A stretch of 64,000 nucleotides of DNA, from positions 62,001 to 126,000 of the forward strand of contig JANYGI010000114.1 in the NCBI GenBank assembly GCA_025362495.1. Reading direction: 5' to 3'. Origin of the DNA: Byssovorax sp. (GTDB taxonomy: Bacteria > Myxococcota_A > Polyangia > Polyangiales > Polyangiaceae). Position 1 is the stretch's first letter. Each line of letters starts with the position of its first letter. A program made the translations under genes and the position numbers. Under the pieces are notes generated by a model. The model made no database searches. It was not told where the DNA came from and saw nothing but the letters and a program-made list of their open reading frames with translations. This document shows positions 26,901 through 33,800 of the stretch, piece by piece.

Positions 26901-28416
26901 TGACCGTCTCGGTCCCGGCGACGAGGGCGACGGCGTCCGGCGTGCGGTCGACCTGCTGCTCGAAGAGCTGGTGGAGCCCCACGCCCTCGGGGATCGGCGC
27001 GGCGGTCTCGTTCCACGCGACGAGGAGCGTGCGGCGCTCGGCCTCGTCGAGCAGCGACACATCGCCGAGCTTCGCGGCGGGATCGCGCGCGAACGCCTCG
27101 AGGATGGTCACGAGGTGGGCGAGGACGCGATCCACGGTGGCGGCGTCGAAGCGGCGCGCGTCGTGGCCGATGTTCAGCATCAGCGTCTGGCGCAGGGCGC
27201 CGAGGAGCGTGAGCGGGTACGGCGGCGTTTCGAGGGTCGACCCCTCGCTGATCGCGGTGCGCTTCTGCGGTCCCGACGGCCCCTTCCCTGCCCCCACCTG
27301 CTGCGGCGCCGTCGTCGGATCGATCGGGTAGTTCTCGAAGACGACGAGGCTCTCGAACAGCGGCGTTCCCCGGGGGATCGCGCTCCAACCGTGCACGTCG
27401 ACGAGCGGGCTGTACTCGAACTCGGTGAGCTCGCCCTGGGCCCGGTGGAGCGCGGTGAGCCACGCGAGGACGGTCTCGCCCTGCGGCACCCGCACGCGCA
27501 CCGGAACGGTGTTGATGAACAGGCCCACCATCCGATCAATGCCGGCGACCGGCGCCGAGCGGCCGGAGACCGTGGCGCCGAAGAGCACGTCGTCCTCGCC
27601 GCTGTAGCGCGCGAGGAGGAGCGCCCACGCGCCCTGCAGGAGGGTGCTCAGGGTGAGGTTGTTGCGGCGGACCAGCTCCTGGATCGACACGAGCGACGCG
27701 CCGCTGATCTCGCGCTTGCGCTCGCCGAAGCGCGGCGCGCCTGCGACGAGCGCAGCGACGTTCCCCCCGGGCAGCGCCGTCGGCGCCGTGAGGCCAGCGA
27801 GGCGGGCCCGCCAGAAGGCCTCGGCCTTGCTGGCGTCCTGCTTTTGCAGCCATGCGACGTAATCGCGGTACGAGCGCGCGCGCTCGAGCTGGAGCTCGCG
27901 ACCATTGATCCTCGCGTTGTACAGGCCGAAGACCTCGAACAGCAGAATCGGGTTCGACCAGCCGTCGAGGATGAGGTGATGGGAGCTCCAGAGGAAGCGA
28001 TAGGCGTCCTCGTCGAGCCGAAGAAAGGCCAGCCGCAGGAGGGGCGCGCGGGTGAGATCGAAGCCGCGGCGCCGATCTTCCTCGGCGAACGCCGCGACGC
28101 GGGCCGCCTGCTCCGCCGCGGGTAGGCCGCGGAGATCGACCTCGGTCACCGGGACCTTCACTCGCTTCCAGACGACCTGCATCGGCTGCTCGAGCTTTTC
28201 CCAGACGAAGGCCGTGCGCAGGGCGCCATGGCGATCGACCACCTCCTGAAAGGCGCGCACAAGAGCCTTCGTGTCGACGTCGCCCCGCAGCGTCCACCCC
28301 GCCTGAACGAAATACGCGCCTGGCTCCGATGCCTCGGAGGCAACCAGCGATTGGTACAGGATACCCTGCTGCAGGGGAGCGAGCGGATAGATGTCTTCGA
28401 GGTTGTTCCGGCTCAT
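17983..28416 (-). CDS. Three-module nonribosomal peptide synthetase, C-A-T-C-A-T-C-A-T-TE
   Basis: One intact 3477-residue chain. C1 has HHLILDG near 145. A1 covers about 480-960, T1 Ser is near 1008, and C2 has HHIVSDA near 1200. A2 covers about 1530-2020, T2 is near 2071 and C3 has HHIVSDA near 2265. A3 covers about 2595-3080, T3 is near 3129 and TE covers about 3190-3450. All three carriers keep GGHS. Reading specificity residues by eye gives A1 DLFNCALTYK (close to an alanine code) and A3 DAFFLGATFK (Ile/Val-like). A2 has FAADLGNT instead of FDxSxxE, so its substrate is unclear. TE has GMCEG with Cys3266, Asp3293 and His3429. There is no epimerase. The N-terminal C domain and absent loading module suggest an N-acyl tripeptide. 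GTG 28434 is an alternative start. Confidence 0.93.
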   Translation of the reverse strand: MSRNNLEDIYPLAPLQQGILYQSLVASEASEPGAYFVQAGWTLRGDVDTKALVRAFQEVVDRHGALRTAFVWEKLEQPMQVVWKRVKVPVTEVDLRGLPAAEQAARVAAFAEEDRRRGFDLTRAPLLRLAFLRLDEDAYRFLWSSHHLILDGWSNPILLFEVFGLYNARINGRELQLERARSYRDYVAWLQKQDASKAEAFWRARLAGLTAPTALPGGNVAALVAGAPRFGERKREISGASLVSIQELVRRNNLTLSTLLQGAWALLLARYSGEDDVLFGATVSGRSAPVAGIDRMVGLFINTVPVRVRVPQGETVLAWLTALHRAQGELTEFEYSPLVDVHGWSAIPRGTPLFESLVVFENYPIDPTTAPQQVGAGKGPSGPQKRTAISEGSTLETPPYPLTLLGALRQTLMLNIGHDARRFDAATVDRVLAHLVTILEAFARDPAAKLGDVSLLDEAERRTLLVAWNETAAPIPEGVGLHQLFEQQVDRTPDAVALVAGTETVTYRRLDAWANAVAHRLRERGVEAGTLVGVSVHRSAALVAAMLGILKAGGAYVPLDPAYPRPRLAQILLQAQAPVIVIDDAARAALPENAAELLLVGEPPLEASPRLAGGATARDLAYVLFTSGSTGTPKGVAIEHRSAVALVAWGRQVFSAAELAGVLFSTSISFDLSVFEVFLPLAVGGRLLIATNALELPTLTAADQVTLINTVPSAMAELLRMKGIPASVRTVCLAGEALPASLAAAVYAEPTIEKLYNLYGPTEDTTYSTYTLVPRDGSAPLIGRPIANGTAYILDARMEPEPIGVAGEIYLGGAGLARGYLHQPGMTADRFVLSPFVAGERLYRTGDLGRYREGGELEYLGRLDHQIKLRGFRIELGEIEAVLRKQSGVRDVVVVAREDQPGDKRLVAYVVGADGAALATSELRVAVKNALPEYMVPAIFVALDALPLTANGKVDRRALPAPGATDTSSEREYVAPRGPVEETLAAIFAEVLKVASVGAHDGFFELGGHSLTATQAVTRIRGALGVELPLRALFEAPTPAELAARIAGSLRGSALPPLVPVARARRLRLSFAQERLWLVDQIDPGNPAYNVPEPLRLLGPLDVAAYERALREIVRRHEVLRTTIATVDGRPVQIIHADVSFWGGVVDLSALPVAEREAAARAMVADDARLPFDLARGPLLRARLIRVDEGEHVLSLTMHHIVSDAWTRGIMSRESRALYEAFRAGEASPLPELTVQYADFAEWQRGWLSGGVLDAQLAYWKTKLAGAPLALELPTDRPRPPVQTFRGALRGMALSADATKALVDLSRKEGVTLYMTLLTALDLLLYRYTGQPDVVVGTSIAGRTQAETEKLVGFFINALVLRTTLDEDATLRATLQQVRETCLGAYAHQDMPFERLVHELAPEPDRSRAPLFQVIFTLQNAPRAGLALPGLDIRSLGGGGSTTAKYDLTFLMGEIEGSLRASIEFNTDLFDASTIDRMLRQLSTLLVAMPRSLEKKVREISLLPAEERARLLVEWNPASSSLGEGACLHDLFEAQVDRTPDATALVAGESRLTFAELDRRSNQLAHHLRELGVGPDSVVGLCLGRGAEVIIGLLGILKSGGAYLPLEPGYPAGRIAQILGEARATIVVTQASVAASMPAGTTSILLDDGAAALAMRSTDRLENEATSSNLAYVLFTSGSTGKPKGVAVEHRQLVNYTLGVSARLALPAGASYAHVSTFAADLGNTVLFPPLVTGGVLHVIGEELTTDPDGLGAYFAREGIDCLKIVPSHLSALLSASQPARVLPRALLVLGGEASSWELVDRLERLAPAMRILNHYGPTETTVGVLTHAVTRGARPDAAIVPLGTPLPNNRVHVLDGRMEPTPTGVPGEIYIGGAQIARGYLDQPELTAERFVPDPFTPGARLYRTGDRARYLPDGTLVFLGRIDFQVKIRGFRVELGEIESALAAHPSLKEAVVLALDDGDTDTKRLAAFVVRESASEAPAAADLATFLAQRLPDYMVPASFDFLDALPLSSNGKIDRRALATLERPRAIPEGHVEPRTPTEEVLASIWADVFGKERVGIDERFADLGGHSLLAIQIVARARDAFQAQIPLRAIFEHPTIAALAAVVEATVREDQGLEAPPITRMPRGAELRLSFAQERLWFLDQLEPGSSFYNVPSATHFAGPFDAGALVRAFREIVRRHEVLRTTFALENGQPIQVIHDVVTTEVPLVDMGEIAPGAREAATRAAMREEAARPFDLAVGPMVRGQILRLGDHDHVLLLTLHHIVSDASTRVIFQRELMTLYSAFARGLGSPLPELPIQYADYAYWQRHWLDGEVLEKQLAYWKKHLEGAPTALVLPTDRVRPPVQTHRGDRRSITLPRSLLVALKELSRREGMTLFMTLLGTAYALLSRYSGQDDILVGTPMLNRQRREAEGLIGFFVNTLVLRARPTGELSFRELLQQVREACLGAYAHQDVPFERLVQELAPDRDLGRSPLFQVMFTLETVSGEAGSGDSGLRLRGMSAPTTTAKFDLMIGMVEAASGLGVNLEYNVDLFDGATIDRMLRHLRALLEAFAADPDQTIRAAAMLADDERRQILFDWNNTRTEYPRGASLQSLFEAQVSARPDAVAATFGEAKITYGELDRRANQLARHLRGRGVVHETPVGVLAARSIEMIVAVVGILKAGGAYVPLDPDYPAPRLAFMIDDAGVELIVGTGRFPAALETKPLVRLDADDEAIAREIEAPLDDVGASGSSLAYVMYTSGSTGLPKGVCVEHGSVVRLVMGTSYAALGRDEVVLQIAPMTFDAATFEVWGPLLNGGRLAIFPPGIPALDDIAEVIRRERVTLMFLTSGLFNAIVEGPVEALATVRRVLTGGDSLSMSHVKMALAALPDVDLVNAYGPTEGTTFTTMHPIPREPHDGAMPIGRPISNSTVYILDEALAPVPIGVFGELYVGGDGVARGYLNRPELTAERFIANPFVASERLYRTGDLARFLPDGAIAFGGRRDFQVKIRGFRIELGEIEAALSRHPALRECTVIAREDTPGDKRLVAYLVPLPPAVAPTAAEARAFLKETLPDHLIPTNFVVLEQMPRTANSKIDRAALPAPDAGAGRTLAGTAAPRDELEAQIINVWRSVLGVARIGIKDSFFDLGGHSMLAVKMTSELKKAIGKTIPLTSLFEAQTVEQIADLLRDGAAKHVWKTLVPMKVTGSRRPFFLVTRPNANSLGYIALAKRLDPDQPVYGLQFQYPEESYLGRPYTRDEYEERGRSYCEILRAFQPEGPYLLGGMCEGALIAFVMTRQLEAAGQKVAFLGMMDAWPEENTRRRFVNFASKYYQKLTDFLAMTPPKKQKYVKQMLGRLAARIRPKRQNEPASNAAARDEATRAASFAATTQALWDERVFPGPSFVPPKVDAPITVFRVKEQPPWRIKDERLGWGDRTRGGVDLHHVDGVHTDFMRPPHVAVLARELNIALSKVHAAIDRADALAAAAAPAKPGKEPSR

Positions 28417-28474
28417 CTCAGCGTTGCGGCCCACGGGACGGGGGGTGTCGGCGATCGGGATTCAGGGGGGTTGC

Positions 28475-28504
28475 ACGTTAGTTTCGAGCATCGCGCGCTG
28501 TCAA
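28475..28504 (-). promoter_or_regulatory. Sigma-70-type promoter of the NRPS gene
   Basis: On the minus strand TTGACA (28504-28499) and TAACGT (28480-28475) are 18 bases apart. The transcript would start near 28468, giving a leader of about 50 bases before ATG 28416. The match to consensus is good for a GC-rich genome. Confidence 0.65.
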
Positions 28505-28632
28505 GCGCGACGCCCCGGCGCTGGCCGCCGCACGAACTCGGTTCGCGGCGAATTCATGCAAGGATAACGACGAGCTCCTGCCGGTGGCGCCGCCGACCCG
28601 CGCGCCCCCGGACCGATCGCCTTCGGAGCCAT

Positions 28633-28663
28633 GTTGAATTCGAATTTCGACATCAAATTCAAC
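28633..28663. repeat. AT-rich inverted repeat upstream of the NRPS promoter
   Basis: GTTGAATT (28633-28640) and AATTCAAC (28656-28663) are inverted copies. An alternative inner pair GAATTT/AAATTC (28642-28647/28655-28660) overlaps them. The stretch is strikingly AT-rich against its surroundings. It lies between the SDR stop and the NRPS promoter and could be an operator for a dimeric regulator or the SDR terminator. Confidence 0.5.
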
Positions 28664-28676
28664 AGATTCCGCTTCA

Positions 28677-29717
28677 TCAGCAGGGATCGTCGACTGCGCG
28701 CACCGCCGACTCTATGCCATGGGCCGGGGAATAGCCCATCACCTCGCGAGCGCGTCCATCGTCGACCATGCACACGTAGCGAATGTGATCGAGCTCGGGC
28801 GCCGGGAACGAGGTGGCGCGGTACTGCCAGAGGCGCTTGATGATGCCTTGAGCCAGGAAGTGCGGTATCGCCATTCGCTGCCTGCCGGTGAGCGAGATCA
28901 GGCGCGAGAGCGGCAGCGGCGGCGGCCCAGCCACATTGAAGATCCCGCGAATCGACGGGCGAAGCGCGGCGATTATCGCCGATACCACATCATCCTGGTG
29001 GAGGACTTGCACCATGGGATCGAACCCCATCAGCGTGGGTATCACGTTGAGACGAAGGTAGTTGGAGGGCGCGTTGCGGACCCCACCGACGATGTGGACG
29101 GGGCGGAGGATCACCGTCTCTGTCTCGGGGCGCTTCCAGAAGAACGATTGCGCCAGCATGTCGACCTCGATGAGATCGCGGATCTCGCTGAAGGCCGCGC
29201 CGCCGAGGAGAGGCGCCTCCTCGGGCAAGAACTGCGGGTTGTCGGGGCGCGGGCCGTAGACGTTGGCGCTCGAGAGGACGACCAGCTTGGGGACGTCGTA
29301 CTGAGCGACGAACTCGAGCAGGCGCTGGAAGCCGGCGACGTTCCAGCTGTGGTGCTCGGCCGCGCTGGCCCGCGGATCGTGCATGACCCCGAGGTGGACG
29401 ACCGCCGCGAGCTTCTGCTGACGGAAAATGTCCTGGGTCTTCTTGCGGCGGATGTCGAAGCGATAGTGCTGGACATCCTTGGGGCGGCCCTCGAACTCGC
29501 GTCGATCGATGCCGATGACGCGGCCGTCGCGGTGGAGCACGCGGCAGAGGCGCTTGCCCAGGCGACCGCAGATACCGGTGATCAGGATCGGCGGGGCGTC
29601 CACCTCTTCGCCGAGCGGCGGCGGGCGGCGCGACTGTCGCTGCGGGGGGCGCGGCGGCGGCGACGACGGGAGGTGCACCTGCGGAGGCACGCTGAGCGGC
29701 GTTTCATCGCGGTTCAT
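28677..29717 (-). CDS. Atypical extended SDR (NAD-dependent epimerase-like), catalytic pair replaced
   Basis: 346 residues from ATG 29717. A Pro/Arg-rich leader (1-40) precedes a Rossmann fold with nucleotide loop ITGICGRLGKR (46-56), then VVLSSANVYGP (147-156), as in epimerase/dehydratase SDRs. The YxxxK catalytic motif should lie after EEAPLLGGAA; there the sequence reads FSEIR (Phe176, Arg180), replacing both Tyr and Lys. It may therefore bind NAD(P) and a sugar nucleotide as a sensor or scaffold rather than catalyse. Function is unknown. The next gene is divergent with 187 bases between. Frames upstream of 29717 look like non-coding extension. Confidence 0.8.
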   Translation of the reverse strand: MNRDETPLSVPPQVHLPSSPPPRPPQRQSRRPPPLGEEVDAPPILITGICGRLGKRLCRVLHRDGRVIGIDRREFEGRPKDVQHYRFDIRRKKTQDIFRQQKLAAVVHLGVMHDPRASAAEHHSWNVAGFQRLLEFVAQYDVPKLVVLSSANVYGPRPDNPQFLPEEAPLLGGAAFSEIRDLIEVDMLAQSFFWKRPETETVILRPVHIVGGVRNAPSNYLRLNVIPTLMGFDPMVQVLHQDDVVSAIIAALRPSIRGIFNVAGPPPLPLSRLISLTGRQRMAIPHFLAQGIIKRLWQYRATSFPAPELDHIRYVCMVDDGRAREVMGYSPAHGIESAVRAVDDPC

Positions 29718-29904
29718 GGGAACGGACCGTGGCGCCGGGTCCGGCCGATCGTCAAGACTTCTTGTTTCGGGATCCCCTGCGAGGAGGGGCCCGATCGGGC
29801 AGCAGGGCTCTCCTTCGTCTCGACGCGTCAGCGCGCAAACACCCGCTTTCGTCGCCGGAGGGCTGCGATTCGTGGGGCGTTGGAGTAGCTTGGCGCCCCA
29901 CCCC

Positions 29905-30831
29905 ATGGCCAACTCGAAGGCTCTCGCCCGGCTCAGTCATTTCGCCACGCACGACGCTCTCCCGGTCGCCCGGCTCGGCGCCGACGCGGTGCGCGAGGCG
30001 CTCGACGACTTCACGACTCGCCTCCTCGGTCGCGACTTCGAGGAGCGGCTCGCGCGCGTCTCGGTCGCGATGGGGAGCGGCGGCGTCGATCCGTTCGGCC
30101 TCGATCCCTCGTGGGCGAAGTACGCGGTCGGCGTCGCGGCGTTCTTCCATCGCTTCTATTTTCGCACCGCCGTGCACGGGATCGATCGCGTGCCGAGCGG
30201 CCGTGTTCTCCTCGTGTCGAACCACTCGGGGCAGCTCCCGCTCGACGGGATGATCCTCGGCGCGTCGATGTTCCTCGACTCCGAGCCTCCGCGGATCGTG
30301 CGGAGCATGGTGGAGAAATGGACGCAGACGCTGCCCTTCATTTCCACGATGTTCTCGCGCGTGGGGCAGGTGGTCGGCGTGCCCGAGAACGCGCGGCGGC
30401 TGCTCGATCTGGGCGAGGCGATCCTGGTGTTCCCCGAGGGCGCGCGCGGGATCTCGAAGAGCTTCGCCAATCGCTACAAGCTGGGCGAGTTCGGCCTCGG
30501 CTTCATGCGCCTCGCGCTCGAGACCGATACGCCGATCGTGCCAGTCGCGGTGATCGGCGCCGAGGAGCAGTACATCTCGTTCGGCAACTTCGGCGCTCTG
30601 GCGAAGGCCTTCGGGATGCCGAACTTTCCTATCTTGCCGCAGTTCCTGCTGCCGGGTGGGCAGCTACCCTTGCCGACGAAATACCGCATCTACTTCGGAG
30701 AGCCGATGGCGTTCGAGGGTGATCCCGACGACGACGACGCCGTCATCGAGGAGAAGGTCGCCAAGGTGCGGGGGACGATCCAGTCGATGCTCAACCGCGG
30801 GCTGAAAGAGCGGCGTTCGATCTTCTGGTGA
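29905..30831 (+). CDS. LPLAT-family glycerolipid acyltransferase
   Basis: 308 residues from ATG 29905. The acyltransferase core has SNHSGQLPLDG with His107 and Asp114, spaced wider than the usual HX4D, and FPEGARG with Glu178 for substrate binding. The spacing variant occurs in a subgroup of 1-acylglycerol-3-phosphate acyltransferase-like proteins of unknown acceptor. An N-terminal helical region of about 80 residues precedes the core. It differs strongly from the canonical PlsC at 7971, so the two probably act on different lipids. An open frame further upstream crosses the divergent SDR start and was rejected. Confidence 0.85.
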   Translation: MANSKALARLSHFATHDALPVARLGADAVREALDDFTTRLLGRDFEERLARVSVAMGSGGVDPFGLDPSWAKYAVGVAAFFHRFYFRTAVHGIDRVPSGRVLLVSNHSGQLPLDGMILGASMFLDSEPPRIVRSMVEKWTQTLPFISTMFSRVGQVVGVPENARRLLDLGEAILVFPEGARGISKSFANRYKLGEFGLGFMRLALETDTPIVPVAVIGAEEQYISFGNFGALAKAFGMPNFPILPQFLLPGGQLPLPTKYRIYFGEPMAFEGDPDDDDAVIEEKVAKVRGTIQSMLNRGLKERRSIFW

Positions 30832-30899
30832 GGGGCCGAAACGCACGACGCCGTCAACCTCGCGATTGACGGCGTCCGCGGCCGCGGTGCGGCGGCTGA

Positions 30900-33800
30900 T
30901 CAGCGCTTGTGGGCGTCGGTGTCTTCTTCGATGAGCTCGGCGTCGTCGACCTCGGCGATTTCGTCGCCGCCGTCGTCGGGCGCGTGGGCGGCCACGGGCG
31001 CATGAGCCGGGTGGGCCGGCTGCGGGGGCTGCGGCGCCGCGTAGGCCGGGTAAGCCTCGGGCGGGTAGTAGCCCTGGGGGGCCGCCGGGGCCGCGTGCGG
31101 ATCGTACGCGGGGGGCGCGTAGCCGGGAGCCGGCGGGTAGCCCTGCTGCTCGTAGCCGGACTGCGGCTGCGCGTACTGCGGGGCCTCGTAGCCGGCCTGC
31201 GGATGGGCCGGCGGGGCCTGCTGGGCGTCGTGACCGGGCTCGGGGTAGTAGCCCGGCTGGGGCGCCTGCGGGTAGCCCGGGTAGCCGCCCTGCGGCGGCG
31301 CTTCGTAGGCGGGCGGAGCGTACTGCGCGTGCTCCGGCGCCGCGTAGGCGTGGGGATCGTGAGCTACGGGCGCGGGGTACGCCGGCGGCGCATGCGCCGC
31401 GGCATCGCCGGTCGCATCGAGGTGCGCCGGCTGCGGCTCCGCGCCGCCAGCCAGCTCGGCGTGCGAGAAGCCGCGCGGCGGGCCGTCAGCGGTGTTCTCG
31501 ACGTCCTCGTCGTGCGAGCGGCCCGACGACGGCGGGGGCGCCGACGGCGTGGTCGAGACGGCCACGGGCGCGGCGATCGACGCGGGCGCGGCGATCGACG
31601 CGGGCGCGCCGACCGGAGGGGGCGCCGACGGCGAGCGCGGGGCCGCCGCGAGGCCGCCCTGGGGCGGCGGCGGCGCGCGCTTGAGCTTGCCGGCCTTGGC
31701 GCGATCGAGGCCCGCGGTGGCCTCGGTGTCGCCGGCCTTCATGCGGAGCACGCGGCGCCACGCATCGGCGGCCTCGCGGGCGTCGCCGAGGTCTTCCTCC
31801 CAGATGCGGGCGACCTTGCGCGCCAGCTCGGCGCGGAGCGCGGGATCACGGCCGCGGAGGATCTGATCTTCGTAGAGCTGGATCATCCCGCGGTGATCGC
31901 CGAGCTCGAGCAGGAGGCTCGACAGATCGTTCATCACGTCCTGATCCGAGGGGGACAGGTCGTGGAGCTTCTTGAGGTCGACGGCGGCGCCCTTGCGATC
32001 GCCGACGACGTCGCGCCGGAGCTTGGCGCGACGGTGCAGGAGCTTGCGCACGAGCGGGCCGTCGAAGACCTCGTCGAGGGCGCGGCTGAGCGTGGCCTCG
32101 ACGCGCGCGATGTCGTTGACCTCGCGGCCGAGCTGCTCGAGGGCCTCGAGCGAGGCGTCGTCGACGTGCGTTATCAGCGCGTCGCCGATCCAGCCGAAGG
32201 CCTTGTTGACGTCGAGCAGATCGTGGTGCGCGAGCGTGGCGGCGCGGCGGAGGAGCGCGCCGCGGGTGCGGCCGCCGTCACGCGAGCCCTGCCCGCCGGC
32301 CGCGAGCGCGTCGGCGAGGATGGCGCGGAGCGCGGTGCCGCCGGCGCGATCGTCGCCGAGGCGAGCCGCGGCTTCGAGGGCGCTGATGGTGTCTTCCTGG
32401 ACGCCGCCGCCGAGGGCGAGCTCGAAGAAGCTGCGGGCGCGATCGTTGGCGCCGCGCTCGGCGGCGACCTGCGCGGCTCGAGCGAGGGCGACGAGGCGAT
32501 CGGCCGGGACGCGGCAGCGGCCGACCTGACGCTCGTAGAGATCGATCACGTGCCCCGGCGCCTGCGTCAGCGCGGCGAGGCGCGTGAGCAGCGGCTCGAC
32601 GTCCGTGGGCGGGACGCTGGTGAGCGCCGATTCCCCGTGCTGCATGGCCTCGAGCGGATCGACGCCGGCCTGGACCTGGACCTCGGCCTGGCGAACGAGC
32701 TCGCTGGCGCGCGCGAAGCCCGACGCCTCCTTGCCGAGGATGTCGTGGGCCACGCCGAGGGCATCGAGATCCTTGAGCTTGATCGCGATCTGCTCGAGCT
32801 TCTCGGCGAGCTCGCGATCGGCGCCGCGCGAGCGCGCGAGCTCCATCGCGACGCGGGCGGCGTCGCTGTCGCGGCCGATGTCGAGGAAGCGGAGGAAGGC
32901 CGAGCGGAGCGCCTCGTTGCGCTGCGGGCCCGACGCCGACTCGTTCCAGGCGACGAGCTTGGTGGCGACGATCCCCTTCCAGCCGAGCTTGTCGCCGAGC
33001 GCGACGTACGCGACGCGGCACGGCTCGTCGCCCTGATCGGCCATCTTCTCGAGGGCGGCGAGGGCTTCGTCGCCCTTGTTGAGCCGGAGCTCGAGGATCT
33101 CGGCGAGGCGCACGCTGAGGCGCGAGGCCTCTTCTTCGTCGCCCTCGACCTCGATCAGCGTCGTCATCAGCGCGGCGACGCGCGGCCAGTCCTCGACCTC
33201 TTCGCAGAGCTTCTGGAGGCGGGCGATGGCGTCGAAATCCTCGGGATCGGCCTCGTGGACGATCTCGAGGGCCTTGATCGCGCCGCGCGGGTTGGCGAGC
33301 GGCCCCTCGTAGAGCTGGGCCGCGCGCTGGGCGAGCTCGACGCGCTCCGGGCCTTCGGAAAGCGGGATTTCACGCTCGAGCGCGGCGGCCGCGCCCTGGT
33401 GGTTGCCGCGGCGCTCTTCGAGATCGGCGATGGCGTGGAGGGCGACGCGGCTCTTCGGATCGAGGCTCTTGAAGATCGCCTCGTAGCGATCGATCGCGCC
33501 CTCGACGTCGTCGGTGCTCTCGGCCAGGACCGAGGCCTCGCGGAGCGCGATCTCGAGCTTCTCGGCCGGGTTCTTCGTGGCCGCGCCGAGCCGACGGAGG
33601 AGCGCGACCTGCTCCTGGTAATCGCCGCGCTCGCCGGCGTCCTCCACCAGCTTGGCGAGGGCCTCGGCGTCGTCGCCGTCGGCGAGCAGTAGCAGCAAGC
33701 TCTCGCGCGCGCCCTCGCGATCGCCGAGGCCGGCCTGGATGTCGGCGGCGGTGCGGCGCGCGACGATGCGGCGCGCTTTGTCGTTTAGCTTCTCGGCGCG

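Noticed and set aside
23830-28125. 1431-residue plus-strand open frame inside the NRPS region
   Set aside because: It is antisense to intact C, A and T domains with all core motifs. Its composition (Arg/Glu/Ala/Asp-rich) is that of a shadow frame.
31572-31607. 18-base tandem repeat considered as an attachment site or regulatory repeat
   Set aside because: It lies in frame inside the TPR protein's Pro/Ala region and simply encodes a doubled ASIAAP unit.
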